Shown here: positions 54,281 through 63,154 of the stretch, one piece after another
Position numbering within the stretch: the stretch's first letter is position 1
How the letters are laid out: every line of letters begins with the position of its first letter
NCBI RefSeq assembly: GCF_000010185.1
Contig: NC_010376.1
Location: 992,001 to 1,056,000, forward strand
Origin: Finegoldia magna ATCC 29328
Lineage (GTDB): Bacteria; Bacillota; Clostridia; Tissierellales; Peptoniphilaceae
Direction of reading: 5' to 3'
Length of the DNA stretch: 64,000 nt
Position numbers and translations under genes: made by a program
The notes under the pieces: model-generated
What the model was told of the DNA's origin: nothing
Databases searched by the model: none
The model's input: only the letters and a program-made list of their open reading frames with translations

Positions 54281-55144
54281 CTAGTGCGTATTCATAATAC
54301 TTTTTGCAACTGTTCCACTCTTAAACATCATAAGTCCAAGTAGTAGAGCATATCCTAATATACTAAACAAGCTTGCGTGAATATCTGTAATCTGTACCGT
54401 TCTTATTAAAACGGTGTAGATACCTAAACATACCATCAAAAACAAACCTTGTAGTCCCAAGGCAAAAAGTCCCTTGATATAATTTGTTCCAATCTGACCC
54501 CATTCTTTATTTCCCATAGTCGCAAATGGTATGGATGATACTGATGAGTAGACATATATTTCAAACATACGCCCATATACTATTAAGGTAATAGTTAAAG
54601 ATATACATTGAATTGCAATCCTTACAAGGCTTGTTTCAACTAATATCATTAAAAGCTCACCTATTTCTTTTTCTTTTAATGTATCAACCATTGCAACTAT
54701 CTGATCTCCTGAAACAGTGGCAGAAGTAGTGATTACCCCTGCCGCTTTGTTTACAAGATTTTGTGCCACATCAAAGACTGCCATTGAAAATTCAAAGGCA
54801 TGGCTTGCAAGGTAGACTGCTATAAACATCTTTATAATGTATTTGAAAAACTCAAAAGTATCTGTATCGTGCATATTATTCTTTTGCATAACCATATTTA
54901 TGAGTTCAATACATAAAACTGCTGTTATGATAAGACCTGCTATTGGAACGATCACATTATCATTAATGTTTTTTATGAAGTTATACACTTCTCCATTCCA
55001 ACCCATTGGTGTCTTCCCAACATCAGTTGCAATAACTCCTACCTTGTCATTTATATCTAAGAACATGGACTCAAGATTTGCTTTGATACCTCCGAGTAGC
55101 ATATCCTTAAAAAATTCAGTTAGCTTGTCAAAGATACCAAACAT
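54281..55144 (-). CDS. VirB6/TrbL-like channel protein
   Basis: The 287-residue protein starts MFGIFDKLTEFFKDMLLGGI and has five or six helices (VIVPIAGLIITAVLCIELI; YIIKMFIAVYLASHAFEF; LGLQGLFLMVCLGIYTVLI). It contains the conserved SSVSSIPFATMGNKEWGQIG segment of ICE VirB6/TrbL proteins. It forms the membrane core of the secretion channel. Ten bases separate it from Maff2. Confidence 0.85.
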   Translation of the reverse strand: MFGIFDKLTEFFKDMLLGGIKANLESMFLDINDKVGVIATDVGKTPMGWNGEVYNFIKNINDNVIVPIAGLIITAVLCIELINMVMQKNNMHDTDTFEFFKYIIKMFIAVYLASHAFEFSMAVFDVAQNLVNKAAGVITTSATVSGDQIVAMVDTLKEKEIGELLMILVETSLVRIAIQCISLTITLIVYGRMFEIYVYSSVSSIPFATMGNKEWGQIGTNYIKGLFALGLQGLFLMVCLGIYTVLIRTVQITDIHASLFSILGYALLLGLMMFKSGTVAKSIMNTH

Positions 55145-55154
55145 AGACTTTCTC

Positions 55155-55370
55155 CTATTTTAAAGCATTTGCAAGTAGTGGAATTAATTTAATACCGATT
55201 AGTACAATTCCCCCACCAGCCATAAGCTGCTTAATACCTTGAGATTTAGCACCAGGGTTATCATTACCATAACCTTCCATTAAGTTAATAACTCCCCATG
55301 CTCCTAAACCTGCACCAATTGCAGTTACAAGTGTCTTTAAAACTCCAACTCCAGCTGTAAAAAATTCCAT
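55155..55370 (-). CDS. Maff2 family small membrane protein
   Basis: The 71-residue protein is MEFFTAGVGVLKTLVTAIGA, GLGAWGVINLMEGYG and a second helix (GGGIVLIGIKLIPLLANAL). This matches the Maff2 family, a VirB2-like two-helix component encoded next to VirB6-like genes in ICEs. A pilin-like or channel role is inferred. Confidence 0.88.
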   Translation of the reverse strand: MEFFTAGVGVLKTLVTAIGAGLGAWGVINLMEGYGNDNPGAKSQGIKQLMAGGGIVLIGIKLIPLLANALK

Positions 55371-55371
55371 A

Positions 55372-55683
55372 TTATTCCTCCTCGTTTTCTTTCTTATTTT
55401 CTATTTTATTTAGTGATTTAACTATAAAATTCTTGTAGACCTTATCTCCTTTTTTGTTTTCTTTGAAATATCCAAAGACATGGATTAGATCTCCTTTATC
55501 TAATTCTTTTGCACGTTCGCTTTTTTCTCCGTAGACTGAACAATTTATATATTCTTTTCCTTTACCATATTTTTTAATGAGAGTAAAATTTGCTACATCT
55601 ACTTTTTCTCCATCTCTTTCAAATTCTGATAATTCCACTTCTTTAACTAAATTTGCATTAATATTTATCATTTCTCTATCCAT
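55372..55683 (-). CDS. Small OB-fold (SSB-like) ICE protein
   Basis: The 103-residue protein has the OB-fold pattern VEVDVANFTLIKKYGKGK-like (VANFTLIKKYGKGKEYINCS), YGEKSERAKELDKGDLIHVF and a C-terminal YKNFIVKSLNKI. It resembles the OB domain of the 218-residue protein at 31780-32436. Both may coat single-stranded DNA in transfer. It lies at the head of the channel genes, just before Maff2. Confidence 0.75.
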   Translation of the reverse strand: MDREMININANLVKEVELSEFERDGEKVDVANFTLIKKYGKGKEYINCSVYGEKSERAKELDKGDLIHVFGYFKENKKGDKVYKNFIVKSLNKIENKKENEEE

Positions 55684-55714
55684 TAATTTCTTCTCCTTAA
55701 TCTATAAATTTCAA

Positions 55715-55752
55715 TTAAAAAAGCGACTGGATCTATTTATTTCCAATCGCTA
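55715..55752 (-). terminator. Terminator in the leader of the OB-fold/Maff2 genes
   Basis: The 9-bp stem AGCGACTGG/CCAATCGCT (one mismatch) is followed by TTTTTTAATTG on the minus strand. It lies 32 bases before the OB-fold start codon, so it acts as an attenuator or as the original leader terminator. Confidence 0.6.
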
Positions 55753-55824
55753 TACATTATTCCTTATTAAATTGTTCTAAGTAGGAGCTCTTATCCTTAA
55801 CATCTTAACCTCCTAATTTTGAGT

Positions 55825-55860
55825 ATAAAAAAAGCAGTAAACTTTATAATTACTGCTTTA
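55825..55860 (-). terminator. Terminator after the PIN-domain gene
   Basis: The perfect 9-bp stem AAAGCAGTA/TACTGCTTT is followed by TTTTATACTC (T7 in all). It is 19 bases past the PIN gene stop and marks the end of the cargo unit. Confidence 0.75.
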
Positions 55861-55878
55861 ATAAAATATCCTATATTA

Positions 55879-57348
55879 TTAATCATTAAATGAACAATCT
55901 CGACAAATACCACCTACATCTTCTCGCCTATCCTTAAATCCCTTTCCACATTTAGAGCAAATAAATGCATAATCATTATTGTAATTCTCCTCTTCTAAAT
56001 AAGAGTCATCGTAGTCTTCTTCATTTTTGTTTATAGAATCTTGATCTATCTGAATTTCAATTATTTCAATATCTGTATATTCTTTATCATTATTAATATA
56101 AAAAGAATCTTCTTCGATATCATCTTTATTAATTAATCTTGTGACATTAACTATGACACTTCCACTAAATTCTTGTTCTATTGGTGGTGATTGTATGACT
56201 TCTTTTGTATCATCATCACGTCCCCAATAATCAAAGGATACACAACTTAAATTTATTAAATATTCTAGCTCATAAGTTATACTAACAATCTCGTCTGTAA
56301 ACTCTTCATAAGTATCTAATATCTCATTGAATTCACAATTATTTATATCTAATTCTTCAATACCCTCACTTCCAATAACATACGATTCTAGATAATAATA
56401 GTTGTTATTATAAATACTGTCAACTATATCATTAGAAATATCTTGTTTTACTCTTTCTACATATGACACATCTTTTCTATTTAAATCTACATAAACATTA
56501 AAATCATATCTATCATATACTTTTGAAGCGAAATTCTGAAACATTCCTGTTGTTAAAAATTCAATATTTACATTTGGATTTTTTTCTTTAAATTCACTTA
56601 ATAATTTATCGTGAACTACTAAATTATCTTGACTATCCTTACTCCACCAGTCTTCTTTTATATCATTCGTAATAAAAATAATATCTTTTACTGATTTTTC
56701 AACTGGTAAATCTAATATCTCTTTCCAAACAAATAAATCTCCAAATTTTTCAACTCCATCTTTATTAATGTCCTCATATCCAGGCGGAATTTTATATTTA
56801 TACCTAAGTTCACCCTCTCTAATAATTTTTAATTGTTCACTAAACCTTATCCTATTACCTATCCTATTATTTTTTTCTAAATATGAAATAAGATTATCTA
56901 TATCTTTAATTATTTCAGGAGAATCTGTTGTTATTTCATCATATTCAATACCAACACTATTTTTATAAGATTTGATTATTTGTTTTAATTCAACTAACTT
57001 GTTATTTAAATCATTCTCCAAATTTTTTCTTCCAAAATAATTATATTTAGATGATTTAATCAAGACACTCTCTAAATTTTTTTGACTCCTTTCAATTACT
57101 CTTAGTAAATCTTTTTCAAAATTTTGATACTTTTTTTTCAATTGTCCGAATACGCTATATTTATTTTTATTAAATTCTTTATACACTTGATTCGGAATCC
57201 ATATTAAATCCTTACACTCCTTGAAAATTTCTAATATGTTTTTGCTACTGTATAATGAATATCGAGCTAAGTCAAGTATTACATTTGTATCTAATACTAT
57301 TATAGAAGTTTTTCTATTTATTATTTTTTTAAATTTTTCATAATTCAA
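55879..57348 (-). CDS. PIN-like domain protein with C-terminal zinc ribbon
   Basis: The 489-residue protein begins with a PIN-fold nuclease signature (IIVLDTNVILDLARYS, first Asp near 20). KFGDLFVWKEIL and DIIFITNDIKEDWW follow near residues 205-230, giving the acidic cluster of PIN_8-type RNases. The acidic second half is unrecognised. The last 30 residues hold a zinc ribbon (CSKCGKGF...CRDCSF). No antitoxin gene accompanies it, so it differs from VapBC. It is inserted in the transfer operon together with a ClbS-like gene. A role in phage or plasmid defence is plausible but unproven. Confidence 0.7.
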   Translation of the reverse strand: MNYEKFKKIINRKTSIIVLDTNVILDLARYSLYSSKNILEIFKECKDLIWIPNQVYKEFNKNKYSVFGQLKKKYQNFEKDLLRVIERSQKNLESVLIKSSKYNYFGRKNLENDLNNKLVELKQIIKSYKNSVGIEYDEITTDSPEIIKDIDNLISYLEKNNRIGNRIRFSEQLKIIREGELRYKYKIPPGYEDINKDGVEKFGDLFVWKEILDLPVEKSVKDIIFITNDIKEDWWSKDSQDNLVVHDKLLSEFKEKNPNVNIEFLTTGMFQNFASKVYDRYDFNVYVDLNRKDVSYVERVKQDISNDIVDSIYNNNYYYLESYVIGSEGIEELDINNCEFNEILDTYEEFTDEIVSITYELEYLINLSCVSFDYWGRDDDTKEVIQSPPIEQEFSGSVIVNVTRLINKDDIEEDSFYINNDKEYTDIEIIEIQIDQDSINKNEEDYDDSYLEEENYNNDYAFICSKCGKGFKDRREDVGGICRDCSFND

Positions 57349-57365
57349 TTAAAGCACCAACCTTA

Positions 57366-57902
57366 TTATTTAATTACATTCACAAAATTATTAAGTTTTT
57401 TCCATTTTCTAATCTTAGTCCTAAATGTTCCAAATGGTGCTACTGTATTTACATGGATAAATTTATATACTTCCCAAGTTGCAGTTTTTGTTGCTTCATC
57501 TGCCCATTTTCTCATATGTGGTTTAAATAATTCTTCCTCTGTAAGATTATCTATCAAAGAGTAAATATCTTCTATATTCTGTGATAGTTGTTCTTTTAAT
57601 TCCTTTAACGATTTATGAGCATAGGTATCTGTAAACCATTGATACAATTCTCCAAGTTGATTCCACTTAAATTTGTCAGATGGCGTTTTAACCTCAATTC
57701 CCTTTTTTTCATCTTCTTCCCATTTCAAAACTAAAGTTGTCCAACCTACTTGATAGGCAAGATTTTCAGCTGGTGTCCTATCAACTTGATCTACTCTTTT
57801 ATCTTTTAATTCTTCTGGGATATTATCAAACTCTGAAATATATTTTCCAAAAGTTTTCTTTATCTCATTTTTTAATTCTTCCTTACTTTCATAAGACCTC
57901 AT
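57366..57902 (-). CDS. ClbS/DfsB family protein
   Basis: The 178-residue four-helix protein starts MRSYESKEELKNEIKKTFGK and contains DQVDRTPAENLAYQVGW. It ends WKWIH-like (VYKFIHVNTVAPFGTFRTKI) with RKWKK. This is the DUF1706/ClbS-DfsB family; ClbS inactivates the genotoxin colibactin by opening its cyclopropane ring. Many relatives in anaerobes have unknown substrates. It lies 17 bases upstream of the PIN gene and likely shares its promoter. Confidence 0.85.
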   Translation of the reverse strand: MRSYESKEELKNEIKKTFGKYISEFDNIPEELKDKRVDQVDRTPAENLAYQVGWTTLVLKWEEDEKKGIEVKTPSDKFKWNQLGELYQWFTDTYAHKSLKELKEQLSQNIEDIYSLIDNLTEEELFKPHMRKWADEATKTATWEVYKFIHVNTVAPFGTFRTKIRKWKKLNNFVNVIK

Positions 57903-57963
57903 ATGCCTACCTCCATGGTTTATATAGATATTATACCAAAAATATTTTTATCCTAGGCTTAAT

Positions 57964-58783
57964 TCATAATCTTGTAATCAAACTGTTCCTGTTTATTTTT
58001 ATTTTATCTCTATTTGTTAAATACTCTTCCACATCAAACAAGTTTTTCTTATCATAATCTTCCAACAACTTGTAATTCTTATGCTTTGTAATATCGAATT
58101 TATCAGATAGAAAAGGTCTTACTCCTCTTAACTGATAAATACACTTACCGCCATCCATTACAGTTATTTCATCTTGACTCATAAGTTCCTTGCCAGTTTT
58201 TTGGTAATTTAGACCAAAAGATTTTTGATTGGATCTTGTTTCTGATGTGTTATATAGGTCTATGGTTTCTTTTCCTAAGGTTTCAGATAATTCTTTTACT
58301 GTTGTTTTTTCTTTTCCTCCTAAAAAGAGTGTAGAGTCGCAGTTACCAACTATTGTATCTGCATGGTCTTTATAGATTGCTTTTAATTGAGATTGTGCTT
58401 GCAGTATTATGCTTGCCGATATTTCTCTTGAACGAATTGTTGCAATCAATTTTTCAAATTTAGGAATTAATCCTATATTTGCAAACTCATCAAGTAGACA
58501 CCTAACATGAACTGGAAGTCTTCCACCATACACATCATCTGCCTTATCACATAGAAGATTAAATAGTTGAGAATACATTATTGAAACTACAAAGTTAAAG
58601 GTATCATCTGTATCTGATATTATTACGAATAAAGCAGTTTTTCTATCTCCAATTTTATCAAGCTCTAATTCATCTTCGCTCATTAGTTCTCTAAGCTCTC
58701 TTATATCAAAAGGTGCAAGTCTTGCTCCACAAGATATTAGAATTGACTTGGCAGTTTTTCCTGTAACAACTTGTCAAGGACTT
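57964..58783 (-). pseudogene. VirD4/TraG coupling protein, N-terminal part deleted
   Basis: The frame is open from about 58760 (VVTGKTAKSILISCGARLAP, FDIRELRELMSEDELELDK). It continues through the Walker B region (RCLLDEFANIGLIPKFEKLI), SASIILQAQSQLKAIY and GNCDSTLFLGGKEKTTVKEL, to NRNSLITRL. These are the C-terminal two-fifths of a type IV coupling protein, which is normally near 600 residues. The membrane anchor and Walker A are gone. The cut joins the end of a TnpW-like gene of another transposon. A shorter product could start at ATG 58683 but would lack ATP binding. Confidence 0.85.
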
Positions 58784-58784
58784 T

Positions 58785-58970
58785 CTAATCATTTTTATCG
58801 CCTTTTTGATGTTTTTCCATCTCCATTTCTCTAAGCATTATGCGTTTTAATTTGTCTTGCATGGTTTCCGTTGCATTTTCATTAAAGTGGACAACAACCT
58901 CATAGGTTACTTTCCCAATTTTCTTTATCGTCTTTGTTCCTGTATTCTGTTCATTTTTATTTTCTTGCAT
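58785..58970 (-). CDS. TnpW-family transposon protein
   Basis: The 61-residue protein contains KTIKKIGKVTYEVVVHFNEN and ATETMQDKLKRIMLREME, the TnpW pattern (a short beta hairpin followed by a basic helix). These proteins accompany firmicute transposons and ICEs; their function is unknown. AGGAG lies upstream. It is the last gene of the third element, two bases from the truncated coupling protein. Confidence 0.75.
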   Translation of the reverse strand: MQENKNEQNTGTKTIKKIGKVTYEVVVHFNENATETMQDKLKRIMLREMEMEKHQKGDKND

Positions 58971-58994
58971 ATAGTTTTCCTCCTGTTTGTTGCA

Positions 58995-59032
58995 ATTAAA
59001 AAAGACGATAGATTTTTACTTCTACCGCCTTG
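58995..59032 (-). terminator. Terminator after the ORF6N/PLD gene
   Basis: A 10-bp stem AGACGATAGA/TCTACCGCCT with G-U pairs is followed by TTTTTTAATTG on the minus strand. Confidence 0.65.
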
Positions 59033-59071
59033 CTTAAAGCTCATATAACTGTCTATTCTGTTATCTGCATA

Positions 59072-60061
59072 TTAAATTTTCAAATTCTTATTGTTTAACA
59101 TTCCACCAAACATTGTATGATACATATCCTTAGAGGATTCTTCTATCTTGGTAATACTTGATATTTTATTTCCTGCGTCCTTTGATGAAGCTCCGCAAAG
59201 ATAAAAGGCTTCATTTTCTGTTCCATAGTCTATTGCAATATATCTATCGTGATATTTTTTGCCTGCAACCTTCATTTTTAAGTTGATATTTGGATAATCT
59301 CTTCTAAAATCATTTAGGATGTTTTTTGTAAGCATATCTTTATTTTTCACATTGTCGCTAAAGACTATAATTTCAACATTGTCTTTTGCAGCTCTTAATA
59401 ATTCTAAGGTTTTCAAGCCTATATAGTTATCTATTACATAAATGCTTTTCTTTGCTGACTTATATATTTTTGTATAGGCAACATCCGCTTCAATCTTATC
59501 TCCATTCATCAAAAGGAAATGCTTGTAAGTGTCCGGATCGATAAAATTATCCATTACTTTTTTCAAATCTTCTTTAGTAGCCATTTGAGATTTTATTTCT
59601 GCAATATCATTTGTGTTTTGGTTGGTTTGAATAGCTATTTGGACTAATTCTTTTGAACCGATAAAATCTTGATTTTCAATAATGAAGTCTTTCATCTGCT
59701 TAAATGTTCTAATTAAGGCTCTGCTTTGCCTAATCGCAAGTTCTCCCCTTAATACAGTCATAAGCATATAAATACCTTGTTCCGTAAAGGCATTTGGTAG
59801 GTACCTTGAGCCGCCCCAACTTGAGGTGAAATTTTTGCACCTCAAGTTTTCAAACTCATTCTCGGTCAATTGAAACATAAAATCTTCGCCTTCAAACTTT
59901 TCAATATTATTTTTTACCTGTCTATTAAAGTTTTTAGTTTCATAACCATATATTTCAGCTAAATCTGCATCAAGCATTACTTTTTGTCCACGAATGAAAT
60001 ATATTTTTTCTTGTATAGTTTTATCATCTACAATAACTATCTCTTTATTTTCATCTGCCAT
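59072..60061 (-). CDS. ORF6N-domain protein with PLD-like C-terminal domain
   Basis: The start is ATG 60061 (MADENKEIVIVDDKTIQEKI) behind GGAGG. The 329-residue protein has an ORF6N domain at residues 15-110 (YFIRGQKVMLDADLAEIYGY, SSWGGSRYLPNAFTEQGIYM), a helical linker, and a C-terminal phospholipase-D-like half. That half has IYVIDNYIGLKTLELL, VEIIVFSDNVKNKD, KKYHDRYIAID and FYLCGASSKDAGNKISSI. The HxR rather than HxK suggests a variant or inactive site. ORF6N proteins are phage antirepressors or toxin parts. This fusion could be a DNA-directed nuclease or a regulator. Confidence 0.75.
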   Translation of the reverse strand: MADENKEIVIVDDKTIQEKIYFIRGQKVMLDADLAEIYGYETKNFNRQVKNNIEKFEGEDFMFQLTENEFENLRCKNFTSSWGGSRYLPNAFTEQGIYMLMTVLRGELAIRQSRALIRTFKQMKDFIIENQDFIGSKELVQIAIQTNQNTNDIAEIKSQMATKEDLKKVMDNFIDPDTYKHFLLMNGDKIEADVAYTKIYKSAKKSIYVIDNYIGLKTLELLRAAKDNVEIIVFSDNVKNKDMLTKNILNDFRRDYPNINLKMKVAGKKYHDRYIAIDYGTENEAFYLCGASSKDAGNKISSITKIEESSKDMYHTMFGGMLNNKNLKI

Positions 60062-60134
60062 GAAATGCACCTCCAAAATTATCTAAATATCTTTTCCAAT
60101 CCGCCACGCACTGCGTAGCTTTTTGAAATAAGTC

Positions 60135-60458
60135 TCATATCTTTTTATATTTTTCTACTCCACCTTCAGCTTTTCCGATGTGTTCTACATTTTTCACAAG
60201 TCCCTTATTTACATTTTCATAAAACCATCTGCCAATCAAAGCCGGCGGTGTTGCTATTAACTCTCGTAAAACAAATTCTTTGTCTTTCGGCAAAAAGCTT
60301 ATTTTATTTAGTAAGGTATTATATAAGTCAACATAACTTGTATTTTCTTGTAAACTGCTACACTTACAATATTCACTAATACTTGGGTAATTACCCTCTA
60401 TAACTTTTTTAGTTAACATTTTCAGTTCTTCATCGTTTACTGTAAATTGAATTCGCAT
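60135..60458 (-). CDS. DUF1413-like small protein
   Basis: The 107-residue protein starts MRIQFTVNDEELKMLTKKVI (a ribbon-helix-like N-terminus). A C-terminal segment reads DKEFVLRELIATPPALIGRW and FYENVNKGLVKNVEHIGK, which fits DUF1413. Such proteins are common in mobilizable elements and are probably DNA-binding. The roughly 180-base gap to the next gene shows no other frame. Confidence 0.6.
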   Translation of the reverse strand: MRIQFTVNDEELKMLTKKVIEGNYPSISEYCKCSSLQENTSYVDLYNTLLNKISFLPKDKEFVLRELIATPPALIGRWFYENVNKGLVKNVEHIGKAEGGVEKYKKI

Positions 60459-60640
60459 TTATATATCCTCTCTTTATAACTGAGTTTATTATCATATCAC
60501 TGTCATTTTATCATAAATACGATGATTTTTCCATACTGCAATTTTAAGCCCTCACATGATGTTTTCACACTTAGCTATATTCTGATACCTCTTTTACCAT
60601 TAACGCTCTAAAAAAGCCTCTCCACCGTCTTATATGATAG

Positions 60641-61354
60641 CTATAAATGTTCCCCCTTGTCATAATCTTCAATAGTCGGAATCTTACCGGACTTTTTCTG
60701 TGATAGTTTATCCTTGTCTTGCTCATACCAATTAAGGATAGTTACATAGTGGTCTTGATAAGTCTTTCCGGTACTCTTGATATACCTTGATAACTTTTCT
60801 ATCATCGTATCGGTATGCCCTTGTAACTTTTCTTGTAATGCCTTATATTGTTCGTCCGTAAGGATAATATTTTGATATTCTCCATAAGTTTTTGAATTGG
60901 GGGGCGAGGTGCTTTCTTCTCTCCCCTTATCTATACTAACCTTATCTAATCTACCCTTATCTATACTGGGTTGACCGCTTGTCAACCTTTGGTCAACCAA
61001 ATCACAACCAACCTCTTTGATATACATTCCGTTTTTAGTTTGGGATAGGCTCTGCACCTCATTTTCATAAAGGGTCGGTTTATATCTGTCTTTACGAATA
61101 AAGTTGTTGATTTTCCAATGCGTAATGACGATAATTCCTTGTTCAAAGACAATTACAAAGCCTTTGGCAATAAGTATTTTCAGGTCATCTTCATTCGCTC
61201 CGATAATTTTGATGATTTTCTTGGGGTTATTTACAAAGCCGTCGTCATCTGCTCGCATTGATAGATGGAAATACAGGCATTGGCTACTTAGTGGCATATC
61301 TAAAAATAAATCGCTATCTACTATCTTTAGTGAAAACATTCTTTTATCTGCCAT
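60641..61354 (-). CDS. Phage-type replisome organizer / replication protein
   Basis: The 237-residue protein starts MADKRMFSLKIVDSDLFLDM and has a winged-helix N-terminal domain (SSQCLYFHLSMRADDDGFVN, NPKKIIKIIGANEDDLKILI, VITHWKINNFIRKDRY). A low-complexity linker and a short DnaD-like tail (KLSRYIKSTGKTYQDHYVTI, LNWYEQDK) follow. These proteins initiate or organise replication in phages and mobilizable elements. It follows the relaxase gene by about 80 bases. Confidence 0.8.
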   Translation of the reverse strand: MADKRMFSLKIVDSDLFLDMPLSSQCLYFHLSMRADDDGFVNNPKKIIKIIGANEDDLKILIAKGFVIVFEQGIIVITHWKINNFIRKDRYKPTLYENEVQSLSQTKNGMYIKEVGCDLVDQRLTSGQPSIDKGRLDKVSIDKGREESTSPPNSKTYGEYQNIILTDEQYKALQEKLQGHTDTMIEKLSRYIKSTGKTYQDHYVTILNWYEQDKDKLSQKKSGKIPTIEDYDKGEHL

Positions 61355-61435
61355 TTTTCTCTCCTTTCGTTCCTCTTATGCACCGAAACAGTGCGTCTGC
61401 TTATCTTATTTACGATGTTATCCCATTTTGGGACT

Positions 61436-63076
61436 TCATCTTTCCTCATTCCTGTAATAGTTCTTTGTCTTTTCCTTTCGTTTTTCATAGGCTTCTTGTT
61501 GCTCCTGATATTTCTTAATCTGTGCAATGACACTTGGTTTTTCTCCTCTCTTGATTGCCTTGTCAATCTCAATACTTAGGTCTATGCCATAATCGTCATT
61601 GACTGTCTTGACTGCATACTTGATATGGTTGATACTTTCGTACTCTTCTTTGATTGATTGTGATTGTCTGTTGAGTTTCGATATTTCATCTTTAAGGCTT
61701 TGGATTTCTTTTTTCCAGTCTTTAGACTTAATCCCCGATGAGCCTGTTATCTTTTCAAGAATTGCCCTTGCTCTTTTATATTTATCTATCTCATCTTTAT
61801 GGGAATTGTAAAAGCTGTCTTTGAATAGGGATTTACTGTTCCATTCCTCAAAGACTTTTTTGTTATCCTTGATGATGTCCGTATAGGCAAAGCATTTATT
61901 TAAGTTTTCTATTCTTGTGGTTTTCGCCTTAATGTCTTGACTAATCTTCTTATTTTGGGATTGTAATGTGCTTATCTTTTCTTGTAGGTCGGCTATGGTT
62001 TTAAGATTGTTGTCTTTCAGATATATTCTTGCTTTGGAAAATCGTCTTAGGTCTGCACCTATCTTTTTGTTGCTTGCATAGGGATTTAACTTTCTTGCTT
62101 TTTCTCCCTGTAAGTCATAATAAATACTGATGTACTCATAGAGATTAAAGAGTTCCGCCTTGTTCTCATATTCTTCTTTTTTCTCCTGTTTGTATTCATC
62201 ATATTTTACTTGCAGACTTCCAAGTAACGAGCCTATCCAAGATGTAAGTTTGGATAGCTCCTCTTTTAATTTTCTAAATTCTAAATTCAAGGCGATGATT
62301 TTTCTGTTTTGGTTTCCTCTCTCTGTCTGTATGCCTTTTTTCTCCATCTGATAACTGCTTGTGCCTAAATGAATTTGCGGGAGTTCTTCTCTGCCTTGTT
62401 CTTTAAAGGTGCGTGGATCTATCCTTTTATTTATGTTGTTTCTTGCCAAGTATTCGTTTGCTTTCTTTGAAAAGTTTTCTCTCCACTCTTTTGCTTTGTC
62501 AGGTTCATTCCAATCGTTCAAATTTACTTTTCTTGATTTATAGTTTCCGCTTTTCAGTTTTATCTTTTCTCCGTTTTCATCAAGGATATATTCTTTTCTG
62601 CATTTCGGTTTCCAATTCCCTTTTTCGTCTATTTCTCTAAGGGTAAGTAGGATATGGGCGTGTGGTTGTTCTTCATGATCGCTTGCCATAGGATTATGAA
62701 TATTACAGTCTGCTATCATACCTTTAGAAGTAAAGTTTTCTTCTATAAATTCGCTGATTAATTTTATTCTGTCCTGTTCATTTAATTCTCTTGGAAGTGT
62801 AAAGAGCAGATTTCTTGCAAGTTGTGAATTTTTACTTTTCTCTATTTTTTCAACACTATTCCATAGGTATTCTCTGTTTGAAAACTCTTTCGGGATATGT
62901 TCCGGCAGAAATATTTTTGAGAATACAAGGTCTTCTTTTTTAGAATAGTCATGTGTTTTTCCATAGTATTCATCTTGTAATTTATCTCTTGCATTGTATG
63001 CAGCTTTTGCAATCACGCTATGCCCTTTTGACCTTGCCACAATATCTACATGGGTATGCAAACTTTTGATTTCCAT
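61436..63076 (-). CDS. mobA: MobA/MobL-family (MOBQ) relaxase
   Basis: The 546-residue protein starts MEIKSLHTHVDIVARSKGHS with VIAKAAYNARDKLQDEY (catalytic Tyr region). The histidine motif EEQPHAHILLTLREID lies near residue 140 and coordinates metal for oriT nicking. The C-terminal 250 residues are coiled-coil and basic, ending KPSVIAQIKKYQ...NEER, a tail resembling those of ICE proteins. A candidate oriT lies upstream at 63155-63197. The gene looks intact, so this unit is mobilizable if a helper is present. Confidence 0.88.
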   Translation of the reverse strand: MEIKSLHTHVDIVARSKGHSVIAKAAYNARDKLQDEYYGKTHDYSKKEDLVFSKIFLPEHIPKEFSNREYLWNSVEKIEKSKNSQLARNLLFTLPRELNEQDRIKLISEFIEENFTSKGMIADCNIHNPMASDHEEQPHAHILLTLREIDEKGNWKPKCRKEYILDENGEKIKLKSGNYKSRKVNLNDWNEPDKAKEWRENFSKKANEYLARNNINKRIDPRTFKEQGREELPQIHLGTSSYQMEKKGIQTERGNQNRKIIALNLEFRKLKEELSKLTSWIGSLLGSLQVKYDEYKQEKKEEYENKAELFNLYEYISIYYDLQGEKARKLNPYASNKKIGADLRRFSKARIYLKDNNLKTIADLQEKISTLQSQNKKISQDIKAKTTRIENLNKCFAYTDIIKDNKKVFEEWNSKSLFKDSFYNSHKDEIDKYKRARAILEKITGSSGIKSKDWKKEIQSLKDEISKLNRQSQSIKEEYESINHIKYAVKTVNDDYGIDLSIEIDKAIKRGEKPSVIAQIKKYQEQQEAYEKRKEKTKNYYRNEER

Positions 63077-63154
63077 TGTCTTTTCCTCCTTTATCTGTTT
63101 TCAATTTTGGGATTTTACTACCCTAATGTTCAGGTCGTATCTTCGCTCCCTTTT

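Larger units (their letters stand above)
31743..58783 (-). mobile_element. ICE conjugation module (Tn1549/CTn-like), coupling protein truncated
   Basis: The gene order coupling protein, OB-fold protein, Maff2, VirB6-like, PrgI, VirB4, NlpC/P60, DUF4315, DUF4366, TopB, methylase/helicase is that of firmicute ICEs with a Gram-positive type IV secretion system. All genes are on one strand. Cargo genes (PIN protein, ClbS-like, SMC-like ATPase) are intercalated. The 5' end is cut within the coupling-protein gene, where a different transposon begins. Confidence 0.8.
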
